Origin: Prosthecobacter debontii
GTDB lineage: Bacteria; Verrucomicrobiota; Verrucomicrobiia; Verrucomicrobiales; Akkermansiaceae
Assembly: GCA_945873125.1 (NCBI GenBank)
Contig: CAMCBV010000001.1
Coordinates: 62,001-126,000, forward strand
Length of the DNA: 64,000 bases
Direction of reading: 5' to 3'
The position numbers and the translations under genes were made by a program. The notes under the pieces were generated by a model. That model was not told the origin of the DNA, searched no databases, and was given only the letters and a program-made list of their open reading frames with translations. Numbering within the stretch: position 1 is the first letter of the stretch; the number at the start of each line of letters is the position of its first letter. Positions 23,874 to 32,792 of the stretch are shown here, piece after piece.

Positions 23874-26402
23874 ATGATCATTTATCTCCTTATATTTCTC
23901 TCGGGATTTTCCGCTCTGATCTATCAGATTCTTTGGATGAAACAACTGGGATTGTTGTTTGGCAATACATCGCATGCTGCGGGGGCGACATTGGCGGCCT
24001 TTTTCGCGGGATTGGCAGTCGGCAGTTGGTTTTGGGGAAGGCGCTCTGCCCGAGTTGGAAGTCCGCTGCGTATCTATGCGGGTTTGGAGCTGGGAATTGC
24101 CATCACGGCGCTTCTCTACTTTGTGGTTCTGAAGGGCTACCATGCCATTTACCCTGAGGTCTATGGAAGCGTGCATTCGGGCGCATGGCTTCTGCTGATC
24201 AAATTTCTGTTGGCATTGGCGCTTGTTTTTCCACCTGCGTTTTGCATGGGCGGAACCATTCCGGTCATGGGTCAGTATGCCATCCGGAATCCGTCGCGGT
24301 TCGGTTCGACCTCGGCATTTTTATATGGAATCAATACGTTGGGCGCGACCCTTGGCGCGTTGTTGGCAGGATTTTTCATGCCGGTTTGGTTTGGATTCCG
24401 GATGACATGTTTCATCGCTATGGGAATCACGGCGATACTGGCGGTTTTGGCTTTTGTCGTTTCACGTTCGCCATCGGCTATGGGTGCGGTTGAGAGTGGT
24501 GGGAATGAGGGTGAAACTTTCACGACAAAGGCAGATCCGACGAAACGTGGGAAGATCGACAGTAGCCGGGCTGCTCTAACAGTCATTTGTTTTCTATCGG
24601 GATTTGGTGTGTTGGCGCTCGAGGTGCTCTGGACGCGAATGTTTTCCTTGGTGCTTGAGAACTCGGTTTACACCTATGCTGCGATTCTCGTGGTAGTGCT
24701 TTTCTGCCTTGCCGGCGGGTCATTGATCAGTTCTTTACTCGCACGGCGGAACTGGCAGCCGAATATCGTGCTCGCTATCCTGCTTGCTCTCAGTGGCATT
24801 TCCATCGCCCTGACGCCCATCGTTTTCATGGAGTTGACCGATTCATTCCGGTTCCTTGCAATCGAGGCGAATTGGTTGGAATTCGTGTTTTTCATTTTTA
24901 AAAAATGCGCACTGACCATAGGCCCGCCGGCCTTGGTCCTGGGAGCGGTTTTTCCTTATTTGATGAAAACCGAAGAGCGGTATACGACCTCACCTGGAAA
25001 GAGCTTGGGTCGTCTGGCCACGATCAATACCGTTGGAGCCATTCTGGGTTCTCTCTTCTGTGGTTTTGTTTTTCTCGAGCGATTCGGCATGTGGCGTACC
25101 ATGCAGATCATGGGCGTCATCTACTTTTTGATGGCGCTTTGGATGCCATCGGTACGCGGTCGCGTGGGGATGGCGGTCAAGTGCATCAGCGGAGTCGGGT
25201 TGATTCTTTTATTCACGGGACTCAACCCATCCCGCTTGCCGGTGACGGGCGTGCTCGAGATGCGAAAAGATGAAGTGACCCTCAAAGCATGGGAGGGGAG
25301 CGATTGTACGGTTTCGGTAGTAAGGGGCAACGACGGGTTATCCATTAAAATCAACTCCGACTATGGCCTGGGTTCCTCGGAGGGTCGGATTAGGCAGGCT
25401 TCCCAGGCTGAAATTCCATTGATGCTCAAGCCTGATGCGAAATCGATCTTTTTTTTAGGCATGGGAACCGGCATCAGTGCGGGTGCGGCATTATCCGATC
25501 GATTCCCGCAGGTCGAGCGAGTGGTGACCTGTGAACTTTCACCCCATGTCATTTCCGCCTCCAAGGAGTTCATGACGCAGGTGGACGGGGTTGATCTGAC
25601 AAACGGTCTTTTCACCGACCCACGCTCCACAGTTCTAACAGAAGATGGCCGCCATTATCTCATGGCGACCCAAGAGAAGTTCGATGTGATCAATTCGGAT
25701 CTTTTCGTGCCTTATCGTTCCGGTGCTGGCAGCCTGTATTCCGTTGAGCATTTCGAGAGTGTGAAAAAACGCCTCCAACCCGGCGGAATTTTTGTTCAAT
25801 GGTTGCCTGCCTATCAAGTGACGGAATTTGAATTTCATGTCATCGGAAAAACTCTGTTAGAGGTTTTCGATCACGTGACGGTCTGGCGCTGTGATTTCGC
25901 GCCCTTCAATGAAGTGATCGCCTTCGTAGGACACCGTGACGAAACTCCGCTTGCGGCTTGCGATATCGACGATACCCAGACGAAGAAGAGTTTTTCAGAT
26001 GGAAATGGTCGTGAAGACATTTATCAGACGCTCAACCCGCAAACGGCTTTGTTGTATTACGGTGGAAACCTCATCGCATCGAAGGAAGGGTTCGCGGGCT
26101 ATCCGGTGAATACGGACGACAAGCCGGTGATCGAATACATGGCTCCGAGATATTACCGGAACCAAGGAAAGGATGGCATGCCTTGGTTTGTGGGTCCGTA
26201 TATTCTGAAATTCATCAAGGATCTGCAAAAGAACTGTCCTCCGGATCAGGATCCCCTTCTTGTGAATCGCACGCCGGCGAACCGGCGATTGCCCTTGGCC
26301 GGCAGTGCGTATCAGGAGACGAAGTTATGGGCCGAGTTTGGCAACGAAGAGGAGACCCAAAAGAATTGGAATCAGTTCGTGAAGGAATGGTTGGATTTAT
26401 AG
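23874..26402 (+). CDS. Membrane-fused spermidine synthase-like protein
   Basis: An 842-residue protein in two parts. Residues 1 to about 450 are hydrophobic with around a dozen membrane helices, beginning IIYLLIFLSGFSALIYQILW, and repeat that motif once (ICFLSGFGVLALEVLWTRMF near 235), so the domain looks internally duplicated. Residues about 460-760 are a class I SAM-fold spermidine synthase-like domain: IFFLGMGTGISAG, TCELSPHVI, DLFVPYRSGAGSLYSVEHF. Such fused spermidine synthases are widespread in environmental bacteria and their reaction is not settled. The upstream 260 bases hold no gene and no clear promoter. Confidence 0.82.
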   Translation: MIIYLLIFLSGFSALIYQILWMKQLGLLFGNTSHAAGATLAAFFAGLAVGSWFWGRRSARVGSPLRIYAGLELGIAITALLYFVVLKGYHAIYPEVYGSVHSGAWLLLIKFLLALALVFPPAFCMGGTIPVMGQYAIRNPSRFGSTSAFLYGINTLGATLGALLAGFFMPVWFGFRMTCFIAMGITAILAVLAFVVSRSPSAMGAVESGGNEGETFTTKADPTKRGKIDSSRAALTVICFLSGFGVLALEVLWTRMFSLVLENSVYTYAAILVVVLFCLAGGSLISSLLARRNWQPNIVLAILLALSGISIALTPIVFMELTDSFRFLAIEANWLEFVFFIFKKCALTIGPPALVLGAVFPYLMKTEERYTTSPGKSLGRLATINTVGAILGSLFCGFVFLERFGMWRTMQIMGVIYFLMALWMPSVRGRVGMAVKCISGVGLILLFTGLNPSRLPVTGVLEMRKDEVTLKAWEGSDCTVSVVRGNDGLSIKINSDYGLGSSEGRIRQASQAEIPLMLKPDAKSIFFLGMGTGISAGAALSDRFPQVERVVTCELSPHVISASKEFMTQVDGVDLTNGLFTDPRSTVLTEDGRHYLMATQEKFDVINSDLFVPYRSGAGSLYSVEHFESVKKRLQPGGIFVQWLPAYQVTEFEFHVIGKTLLEVFDHVTVWRCDFAPFNEVIAFVGHRDETPLAACDIDDTQTKKSFSDGNGREDIYQTLNPQTALLYYGGNLIASKEGFAGYPVNTDDKPVIEYMAPRYYRNQGKDGMPWFVGPYILKFIKDLQKNCPPDQDPLLVNRTPANRRLPLAGSAYQETKLWAEFGNEEETQKNWNQFVKEWLDL

Positions 26403-26414
26403 GAGTTCAAGATA

Positions 26415-26442
26415 CGCGAAAATAAGTTCGCGCAGGGTTTTT
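26415..26442 (+). terminator. Weak terminator-like hairpin
   Basis: CGCGAA-aataag-TTCGCG followed after CAGGG by five T, 12 bases beyond the stop of the spermidine synthase-like gene. The stem is short and the T-run offset, so it may be weak. Confidence 0.4.
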
Positions 26443-26494
26443 CAAACATTCCCAAGTGAGAGAGTCGGCTGGATGTTTCTTGCTGCCTCTCGGA

Positions 26495-27091
26495 TCAGAG
26501 TAGGCGGCTGACTTTAAGCCGCTCCGCCACGATGAGCGATTTGAAACGGGTGTAGTCTTCTTCCTGAGACCTGGAGAGCAGGCGGTAGGTGTATTCCGGC
26601 CAGTGGCTGATTTCCTCCATCGCGTTTTTCATGCGCAGTGCGATGACCTCTGCGGAATCCGTGCCGCGGCCGGATAGGCGTCGAAGGAGTTCTCGATCAT
26701 CAGGAGGCATGACGAAAAGATCGACCAAGGCTTTGTGGATGGATGGATCCGTGCATGCGCGGACGAGGGCGGCGCCTTGGACATCGAGATCCATTACGAC
26801 ATCTTGTCCGCTCTGGAGGTATTGAACGACCTCTGAGCGGAGCGTGCCATAGAGGTTTCCGTGAACCTCCGCGCTTTCGAGGAATTCACCGTTTTCGAGC
26901 TTAGAGACAAATTGGTCGCGGGTCAGGAAGTGGTAGTCCTTGCCGTTGGTCTCACCGGTACGCGGCGAACGAGTGGTGCAGGAAATCGAGTAATGCGCTT
27001 CTCCCTCGTCAGCCAAACGCCGGCACAAGGTTGTTTTTCCTGAACCTGAAGGACCAGATACCACCAACAATATTCCCGTGCGATGCGACAT
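26495..27091 (-). CDS. gmk: Guanylate kinase
   Basis: Phosphorylates GMP to GDP; 198 residues, normal for the family. P-loop SGPSGSGKTTLCRRL, the GMP-binding segments SCTTRSPRTGETNGKDYHF and FLESAEVHGNLYGT, DLDVQGAALV and the lid region GRGTDS are all present. ATG 27091 (MSHRTG) is used; an upstream TTG in the same frame at 27106 is less likely. It is transcribed divergently from the glucan gene opgG across a short AT-rich repeat. Confidence 0.95.
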   Translation of the reverse strand: MSHRTGILLVVSGPSGSGKTTLCRRLADEGEAHYSISCTTRSPRTGETNGKDYHFLTRDQFVSKLENGEFLESAEVHGNLYGTLRSEVVQYLQSGQDVVMDLDVQGAALVRACTDPSIHKALVDLFVMPPDDRELLRRLSGRGTDSAEVIALRMKNAMEEISHWPEYTYRLLSRSQEEDYTRFKSLIVAERLKVSRLL

Positions 27092-27108
27092 GTGCCTAGG
27101 CTGCACGG

Positions 27109-27136
27109 AAATTCAAAAATTCAAAATTCAAAATTA
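27109..27136. repeat. AATTCAAAA tandem repeat between gmk and opgG
   Basis: Three and a half copies of a 9-10 base unit (AATTCAAAA/AATTCAAA) in the divergent promoter region. Similar AT-rich strings occur before the second permease gene at 21 kb. Confidence 0.7.
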
Positions 27137-27159
27137 AGGGAAACGCCAGGATGGAGCTC

Positions 27160-27190
27160 TTGACTTTTTCCTTGGAAATTCGCTTACAAT
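27160..27190 (+). promoter_or_regulatory. Possible promoter of the opgG operon
   Basis: TTGACT (27160-27165) and TACAAT (27185-27190) with a 19-base spacer, wider than ideal. The transcript would begin at or very near the GTG start codon (27197), implying a leaderless message, or that the real start codon is further in. Both elements are recognisable, but the arrangement is uncertain. Confidence 0.35.
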
Positions 27191-27196
27191 GCGAGC

Positions 27197-28735
27197 GTGT
27201 CTAAATGCTGCAATTTCCTCTTGTCATGGGTGCTGGGATCAAGTCTCGCGATTGCTCAAAACTGGGAGCGCGATGAGGCTGATTTTGGGATGGTTGAAAA
27301 TCGCGCGCGCGATTTGGCCAAGGCAAAATATCACGCTCCAAACAAGGATGCCTTGCCGGGCTGGATGAAATCCCTGACCTACGATCAATACCGTGACATA
27401 CGGTTTGATCCGAACCGAGCTCTGTGGGGAGATGCGAAGCTGCCTTTCCGTGCGATGTTTTTTCACCCAGGATATCTGTTTCTTGAGCCTGTTGGGATCT
27501 ATGAATTCACCGATACGCATCGCCAGCGGGTGCGTTTGTCCGAAGCTTTTTTCAAATACGGACCGCTTATTAAAAACCACGGTGAGCTGCCATCGGATGC
27601 CGGATTTGCCGGCTTTCGTCTGCATGCGCCAATCAACGATTCCGGTGTGTTCGATGAGTTGGTCGTGTTTCAAGGAGCGAGTTACTGGCGTGCGCTTGGT
27701 AAAAACCAGCGCTATGGAATTTCGGCGAGGGGTATAGCGATCGATACTGGGGTGACTGATGCGAATGAGGAATTTCCCGCGTTCCGCGAGTTCTGGTTGA
27801 AAAAGCCCCAAGAAGGGGATGAGCGGGCTGTGTTTTATGCCCTATTGGATGGTCCCTCCTATTCCGGAGCGTATGAATTTACGATCAGGCCCGGTGAGGA
27901 TACCGTCATGAACGTGAAGGCGGTTCTTTTCGCCCGGAAAGAGGTCAAACGCCTCGGGATCGCTCCGATGTCGAGCATGTTCTGGTTCGGTGAAAATTCA
28001 CGCCGTAAGTTCGATGATTTCCGCCCTGAGGTTCACGATTCGGATGGTTTGGCGATCCGCATGGGAAGTGGTGAAAGAATCTGGAGGCCTATTTCAAATG
28101 ATACCGGAAGCTTGGAATTTAGTTTTTTCAGCATGGCCAAATGTGACGGATTCGGCCTCCTGCAGCGGGATCGGCGCTTCAGTGCTTATGAGGACGGCGA
28201 GGCGGCTTATGATCTCCGTCCCTCCTTATGGATCGAGCCGACTTCTGACTGGGGTGCGGGCAGTGTGATGCTGATGGAAATTCCGACCGCGAACGAACTC
28301 GCAGACAATACGGTGGCCATGTGGGTTCCTGAAAAAAATCCCAAGCCTGGTGATCGCTTGGAGTTCAATTATCGCCAGCATTGGACGATGGATGTGGATC
28401 CTTCCGATGCCGGCGGCCATGTGGTCGCGACTCGTACAGGAGTTCATGAATGGCAGCCTGAGCAGCGCACCATGATCGTGGAATTCGAGGGTGATCATCT
28501 TGTGGGAGAGGACGGTAAAATGCCTGAGGCGGTCGTCGATGCCGATGCCCGAGTGCGCATTCAGGGGATTGCGGTTCAGCCAATTTCCGAGGGACGTATC
28601 AGGCTGGCGTTTCAGATTGTTCCAGCGGAAGAAGGCGGAAAACTGTCAGACATTGGCTCACTCGAAATGAGAGCTTCATTAAAAAGAGGGGAAGATTTTC
28701 TAACTGAAAGATGGGTTTACCGAATCAAACTTTAG
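27197..28735 (+). CDS. opgG: Periplasmic glucan biosynthesis protein OpgG/MdoG
   Basis: A 512-residue exported protein for assembly of osmoregulated periplasmic glucans. Residues 1-20 are a signal peptide from a GTG start (CNFLLSWVLGSSLAIAQ). The family core is visible: YDQYRDIRFDPNRALW, FFHPGYLF, GFRLHAPIN, FQGASYWRALGKNQRYGISARGIA interrupted here only by quotation, APMSSMFWFGE and EVHDSDGLAIRMG. OpgG works with the membrane glucosyltransferase OpgH, encoded two genes downstream. The gene overlaps the next one by 25 bases. OpgD is the paralogous alternative; the linkage to opgH favours OpgG. Confidence 0.92.
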   Translation: MSKCCNFLLSWVLGSSLAIAQNWERDEADFGMVENRARDLAKAKYHAPNKDALPGWMKSLTYDQYRDIRFDPNRALWGDAKLPFRAMFFHPGYLFLEPVGIYEFTDTHRQRVRLSEAFFKYGPLIKNHGELPSDAGFAGFRLHAPINDSGVFDELVVFQGASYWRALGKNQRYGISARGIAIDTGVTDANEEFPAFREFWLKKPQEGDERAVFYALLDGPSYSGAYEFTIRPGEDTVMNVKAVLFARKEVKRLGIAPMSSMFWFGENSRRKFDDFRPEVHDSDGLAIRMGSGERIWRPISNDTGSLEFSFFSMAKCDGFGLLQRDRRFSAYEDGEAAYDLRPSLWIEPTSDWGAGSVMLMEIPTANELADNTVAMWVPEKNPKPGDRLEFNYRQHWTMDVDPSDAGGHVVATRTGVHEWQPEQRTMIVEFEGDHLVGEDGKMPEAVVDADARVRIQGIAVQPISEGRIRLAFQIVPAEEGGKLSDIGSLEMRASLKRGEDFLTERWVYRIKL

Positions 28736-29322
28736 ACTCACTCAGGCCGCTCAGCGAATCCGAGCTTGAGGAATGGGAAGATGCCTATGCTGCAGTGGAG
28801 GCTTATCTTGCGGCATTGCATATTCGTAACCGCTTGCTGGTTGCCGAGTTGGTGCGTGGAATTCTCTGGCGCGCTTCCGCAAGAAGAGCGAAAGAGCCAG
28901 AGAGTACGGCACGAAAGCTGGCGATGGAGGAAATGCTCTCCGAGATCGGTGAATGGACCGAGCGGGTGCTGGACGAGCCACTGGAGAACCGGCGCCTCGC
29001 TGCACGGGGGCGTCTTGCCTTGTTGCTCGCGGGTCTGGCGGATCGCTGGCAGGGGGTTTTTCTGACGCCCGAGCCATGGCCGGATGAATTTGTAGCGGCG
29101 ATGCGCAGTTCTTATCTTGCGGCTGGTCCGCAGTTTGCAGAGCTCACGATGGTTCCAAAACCGCTTGAACTCAATGTGATTGGGAGCGGTGCGGCTCAGT
29201 GGTGGGAGACCATGGACAGGCGCCCCATTGTGAGACGCATGTTTGCCATCGCGTTATTGGCAGCCGTGATTGCCTGCGTCTGGTTTATTTTCTTCGGCGG
29301 GTCTCAGGATCCTTCTCTTTGA
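28711..29322 (+). CDS. Unknown tail-anchored protein between opgG and opgH
   Basis: A 203-residue protein I do not recognise. Residues 1 to about 175 are soluble and mostly helical with many charged residues (LRPLSESELEEWEDAYAAVE at the start); residues about 176-196 form one membrane helix (MFAIALLAAVIACVWFIFF), leaving a short GGSQDPSL tail, so it is tail-anchored with the bulk probably cytoplasmic. It overlaps opgG by 25 bases and ends 3 bases before the opgH ATG, so the three genes must be one operon. A regulator or assembly factor of the OpgH glucosyltransferase is a reasonable inference from position alone. Confidence 0.7.
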   Translation: MGLPNQTLDSLRPLSESELEEWEDAYAAVEAYLAALHIRNRLLVAELVRGILWRASARRAKEPESTARKLAMEEMLSEIGEWTERVLDEPLENRRLAARGRLALLLAGLADRWQGVFLTPEPWPDEFVAAMRSSYLAAGPQFAELTMVPKPLELNVIGSGAAQWWETMDRRPIVRRMFAIALLAAVIACVWFIFFGGSQDPSL

Positions 29323-29325
29323 TCT

Positions 29326-31446
29326 ATGGAAACTCAAAAAACAGCCATCAAATCCGAAATGATGCCCTTTTACAAAGGAGCGTCCGCCAAAGGACGCCGA
29401 TTGGTTTTTTTCGGGAGCGTGCTGTTGGTAAACATGATCGCGGTGTTATGGCTTGCCGATTTGTTTTGGCGTTGTGGCATCCATCGGGCCCATATTCCGC
29501 TAATGATCATTTTTGCGATCCTTAACGGATTGCTGGTGCTTGGTTCGTTTCACGCGCTTTTTGGTGCACTGGACATTTTCCGGGGAAAACAGCGTGCGGT
29601 ATGTATCACGGAACTTGCAGAAGGTCCGGCGGATGTTCTGGGTAGCCGGCATGCGGTGGTGATGCCGGTTTATAATGAGGACAGTGCCAAATTCTGCGCT
29701 CGGATCGAGGCGATTTACCGCTCCATCGAAGCGACCGGGCATCTGGACTCATTTGATTTTTTCATTCTCAGTGACACCAGAAACCTTGACCTCTGGGTGT
29801 TGGAGGAAGTGGCATGGACGAATCTTTGTCGTAGGCTGAAAGGCTTTGGTAAAATTTATTACCGCCGGCGCAAGACCAACGATAACCGCAAAGCGGGCAA
29901 CATCGGAGATTTCGTCAGGACTTGGGGCGGGGGATACGAGGGCATGTTGGTTCTTGATGCGGACAGCCTCATGGATGGCGGGGACATCGTGAAGATGGCA
30001 AGAGTGATGGAGGCGTATCCAAAGCTCGGGATTTTGCAAACTCCGCCGAAGTTGATCCGCGGGGTTTCCGTGTTCACGCGGTTGCAGCAATTTGCGATGA
30101 GGCTCTATGGGCCGTTGTTCATTCGTGGACTGAATTTTTGGCAACTCGGCGGCGGCAGTTACTGGGGGCATAATGCGATGATCCGAGTGAAGCCGTTTTC
30201 GGAATTTTGCGAGCTCCCGGCGCTTCCCGGCAGGGAGCCGTTCGGTGGCAGAATACTGAGTCATGACTTTGTCGAAGCCGCGCTGATGGTCTCCGAAGGC
30301 TGGGAGGTTTGGCTGGCTTGGGATATAGAGGGCACCTACGAGGAAGCTCCTCCGACCTTGGTGGATCACTTGAAACGCGACCGACGTTGGTGCCAGGGAA
30401 ACCTGCAACACATGTGGTTGATTTTCGCACGCAAACTTCCCCTGACCGTCCGTATCCATTTGTTCATGGGTATCATGGCCTATCTGGGCAGCCCGATTTG
30501 GTTCCTGTTTTTGCTTATGGGTTCCTGGTTGGCATGGGATTTCAAAATGAGCGATCTCAGCCCGCTGCCGTTCGATGGTCATGTGGATCAGTTGTTCGGA
30601 GTCGATGTGCAACTTCAGGCACTGATTCTGACAGGTGTGGTTTTCACCTTGCTTTTTTCGCCAAAGATTCTCGCTTTGCTCGGAGCATTGTTTTCAACAA
30701 AAACCCGCCGCTCATTCGGTGGGGCACTGGCGTTGCTCACGGGAGTGTTTTTGGAAACGATCCTTTCCATTTTATTAGCGCCTTGCGTGATGATGGCGCA
30801 CACCCTAATGGTGGCGGGAATCATTTCCGGGCGTGCGGTCGGCTGGGGAAATCAAAACCGCGAGACGGATGGGACGGCTTGGTCGGATGCGTTGCGCTTC
30901 CATGCCGTGCCGACGATCATTGGCATCGCTTGGGCGTTTTTCGCATGGCACATCGGCATCCAGTTTGCGATGTGGATGGCACCGATTCTGTTGGGTCTGA
31001 TTCTTTGCATCCCCGTTTCGGTATGGACAAGTCGTGCGCGTTACGGCCGCGCTTTGGCAAAATCACACATCCTCGCCACGCCCGAGGAAATCCATTTGCC
31101 TGCCATCGTCAAGCTCGCGGATGAGGCGGAAAATCATGAACAAACCGTTTTGAATGCCTCCGTCACGGGTCGGGAGGGTGTGATTGCGGCCGTGGTGGAT
31201 CCTTATGTAAACGGGGTGCACGTCTCATTGCTTGAGCATTCGGATATGAACCCTATTGAGGAAGCGCTCGTCAGGCGTTGTCTCAGAGAGGGGCCGGAGG
31301 CTCTTGAGAACTCCGAACTCGCCCAATTGCTTTATCTTGCGCCAGCCATGCTGATGATGCATCGGACCGTATGGCTGGGTCTTCCTGAGGAAGTTGGCAA
31401 TGTTTGGATGCGTGCGGTTGAGAGTTACCGTCGCCGTGGTGATTGA
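29326..31446 (+). CDS. opgH: Glucan glucosyltransferase OpgH/MdoH
   Basis: Inner-membrane GT2 enzyme of 706 residues that polymerises beta-1,2-linked glucose from UDP-glucose into periplasmic glucan. Two N-terminal helices (about 26-48 and 55-78) precede the cytoplasmic GT2 domain: AVVMPVYNED, VLDADSLMDG (DxD region), GGGSYWGHNAMIRV, the acidic SHDFVEAALM and RDRRWCQGN (QxxRW-like). At least five helices follow (from about residue 380). The C-terminal region is shorter than in E. coli. It needs OpgG, encoded upstream in the same operon. Confidence 0.94.
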   Translation: METQKTAIKSEMMPFYKGASAKGRRLVFFGSVLLVNMIAVLWLADLFWRCGIHRAHIPLMIIFAILNGLLVLGSFHALFGALDIFRGKQRAVCITELAEGPADVLGSRHAVVMPVYNEDSAKFCARIEAIYRSIEATGHLDSFDFFILSDTRNLDLWVLEEVAWTNLCRRLKGFGKIYYRRRKTNDNRKAGNIGDFVRTWGGGYEGMLVLDADSLMDGGDIVKMARVMEAYPKLGILQTPPKLIRGVSVFTRLQQFAMRLYGPLFIRGLNFWQLGGGSYWGHNAMIRVKPFSEFCELPALPGREPFGGRILSHDFVEAALMVSEGWEVWLAWDIEGTYEEAPPTLVDHLKRDRRWCQGNLQHMWLIFARKLPLTVRIHLFMGIMAYLGSPIWFLFLLMGSWLAWDFKMSDLSPLPFDGHVDQLFGVDVQLQALILTGVVFTLLFSPKILALLGALFSTKTRRSFGGALALLTGVFLETILSILLAPCVMMAHTLMVAGIISGRAVGWGNQNRETDGTAWSDALRFHAVPTIIGIAWAFFAWHIGIQFAMWMAPILLGLILCIPVSVWTSRARYGRALAKSHILATPEEIHLPAIVKLADEAENHEQTVLNASVTGREGVIAAVVDPYVNGVHVSLLEHSDMNPIEEALVRRCLREGPEALENSELAQLLYLAPAMLMMHRTVWLGLPEEVGNVWMRAVESYRRRGD

Positions 31447-31523
31447 TCGAAGTAAACGGGCTGTTTTACTCATGATTCCAAGGCTTGCCAAGGGTAGCCG
31501 CCAAGTTACACTCTGACCCATTC

Positions 31524-32354
31524 ATGAAGTGCTTCATCTACACAACTGCCGCCATGTTTCTTAGCGTGCTACTCGCCAGTGCAGAAGACACCATCGTGCC
31601 GAGTGAGACAAACTTTCTTAAGATTATTGAAGCGGGTGGTATCATGATGTATCCACTGGCACTCATCTCAGTGGTGGGGGTGGTTTTGATTTTACTCTAT
31701 CTGATAACGATCCGCCGCAATGCGGTGGTGAGTGATCGATTCATGGACACGGCGGAGGCGATGATCCGTAAACGTGATTTTCTCGGATTGATCGGCTTTT
31801 GCAAAAAGCAAAACGAATCCATGGCGCGAGTGACTCAGAAAACTCTCGATTTTTTTACAAAATATCCGAGTGCTTCATTTGGAGAAGTTCGTGAAGTGGC
31901 TGAGGCGGAAGGCTCTAGGCAGGCCGGCTTGCTGAGCTCGCGAATCACTTATCTGGCGGATATCGGCTCGATCGCACCGATGGTCGGATTGCTGGGAACG
32001 GTTCTGGGAATGATCAAATCGTTTCTCAAAATTTCAGGTGGTGACGTCCAAGGCGTTCGTCAGATGGAGCTGGCAGGAGGTGTTTCAGAGGCTTTAATCA
32101 CCACAGCTGCCGGCTTGATGATTGGAATTCCGGCTTTGATATTCTACTCCATTTTCAGAGGAAGGGTTCAGAAATACATTGCCGAACTTGAAGCGGCATC
32201 CACACACCTGATGGCATTGCTTCACACCCAGGTCGAGCATCAAAGGCCGCTTGGTGGAGGACATCAAAGTCCGGGTGAGAAAACCCGCAATGAATACGCG
32301 ACGCCGGTGCCATCCCTCCTTGATAACAACAGGCCGGATTTGCACGGTATTTGA
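31524..32354 (+). CDS. ExbB/TolQ/MotA-family proton channel
   Basis: A 276-residue inner-membrane channel subunit. A signal-peptide-like N-terminus (MKCFIYTTAAMFLSVLLASA) precedes a helix at about 33-53 (GGIMMYPLALISVVGVVLIL), a cytoplasmic loop, and two helices near 150-170 and 195-215 with the family core SITYLADIGSIAPMVGLLGT-type region and EALITTAAGLMIGIPAL. It forms a pair with the ExbD protein encoded 12 bases downstream. Start ATG 31524 is preferred to the in-frame upstream start at 31485. The pair uses the proton motive force to energise an outer-membrane or periplasmic process not identified here. Confidence 0.9.
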   Translation: MKCFIYTTAAMFLSVLLASAEDTIVPSETNFLKIIEAGGIMMYPLALISVVGVVLILLYLITIRRNAVVSDRFMDTAEAMIRKRDFLGLIGFCKKQNESMARVTQKTLDFFTKYPSASFGEVREVAEAEGSRQAGLLSSRITYLADIGSIAPMVGLLGTVLGMIKSFLKISGGDVQGVRQMELAGGVSEALITTAAGLMIGIPALIFYSIFRGRVQKYIAELEAASTHLMALLHTQVEHQRPLGGGHQSPGEKTRNEYATPVPSLLDNNRPDLHGI

Positions 32355-32366
32355 TTTCAACGAGCC

Positions 32367-32786
32367 ATGAAGTTTCAAAGCAGACAGCCGGAACCCGCTA
32401 GCATGCAGTTGGCACCGATGATTGACATCGTGTTCCTGTTGCTGATTTTCTTCATCGTTACCTGGCAGTTTACCCGATCTGAAACGGAGTTGTCGGTATC
32501 TGTCCCGACTGCTCAGGATGGTGCCGATCCACAACGTCAGATTGGTGAGATTGTGATCAATGTTCTTGGCGATGGCACGATACGCGTTGAGGGGACAACC
32601 GTTGATCTCACCCAGTTGTTAGAAAAGCTCGCCGAAATCGCGGAGAAATTCGAGAACCAACCTGTTCGGATCCGCGGCGATGGCGGAGTTCAATATCAAC
32701 GCATCGTCGAAGTGATCGATACCTGCCAGAAAGCTGGAATTTGGAATATTTCTTTCGCTACCCAGCGTCCAACCCCTTCCCAGTAA
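32367..32786 (+). CDS. ExbD/TolR-family protein
   Basis: A 139-residue protein with one N-terminal helix (LAPMIDIVFLLLIFFIVTW) that contains the essential Asp of this family, and a periplasmic domain (residues about 45-139) with the FENQPVRIRGDGGVQYQRIV pattern. It pairs with the ExbB homolog upstream. The next gene, a large TPR protein, begins 7 bases after its stop and probably belongs to the same complex. There is no tonB or tolB nearby, so the output of the motor is not defined. Confidence 0.92.
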   Translation: MKFQSRQPEPASMQLAPMIDIVFLLLIFFIVTWQFTRSETELSVSVPTAQDGADPQRQIGEIVINVLGDGTIRVEGTTVDLTQLLEKLAEIAEKFENQPVRIRGDGGVQYQRIVEVIDTCQKAGIWNISFATQRPTPSQ

Positions 32787-32792
32787 GCCGGC

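Noticed and set aside
29749..30612. 287-codon minus-strand open frame
   Set aside because: Entirely antisense to opgH, whose GT2 motifs are intact. The translation is low-complexity and matches nothing.
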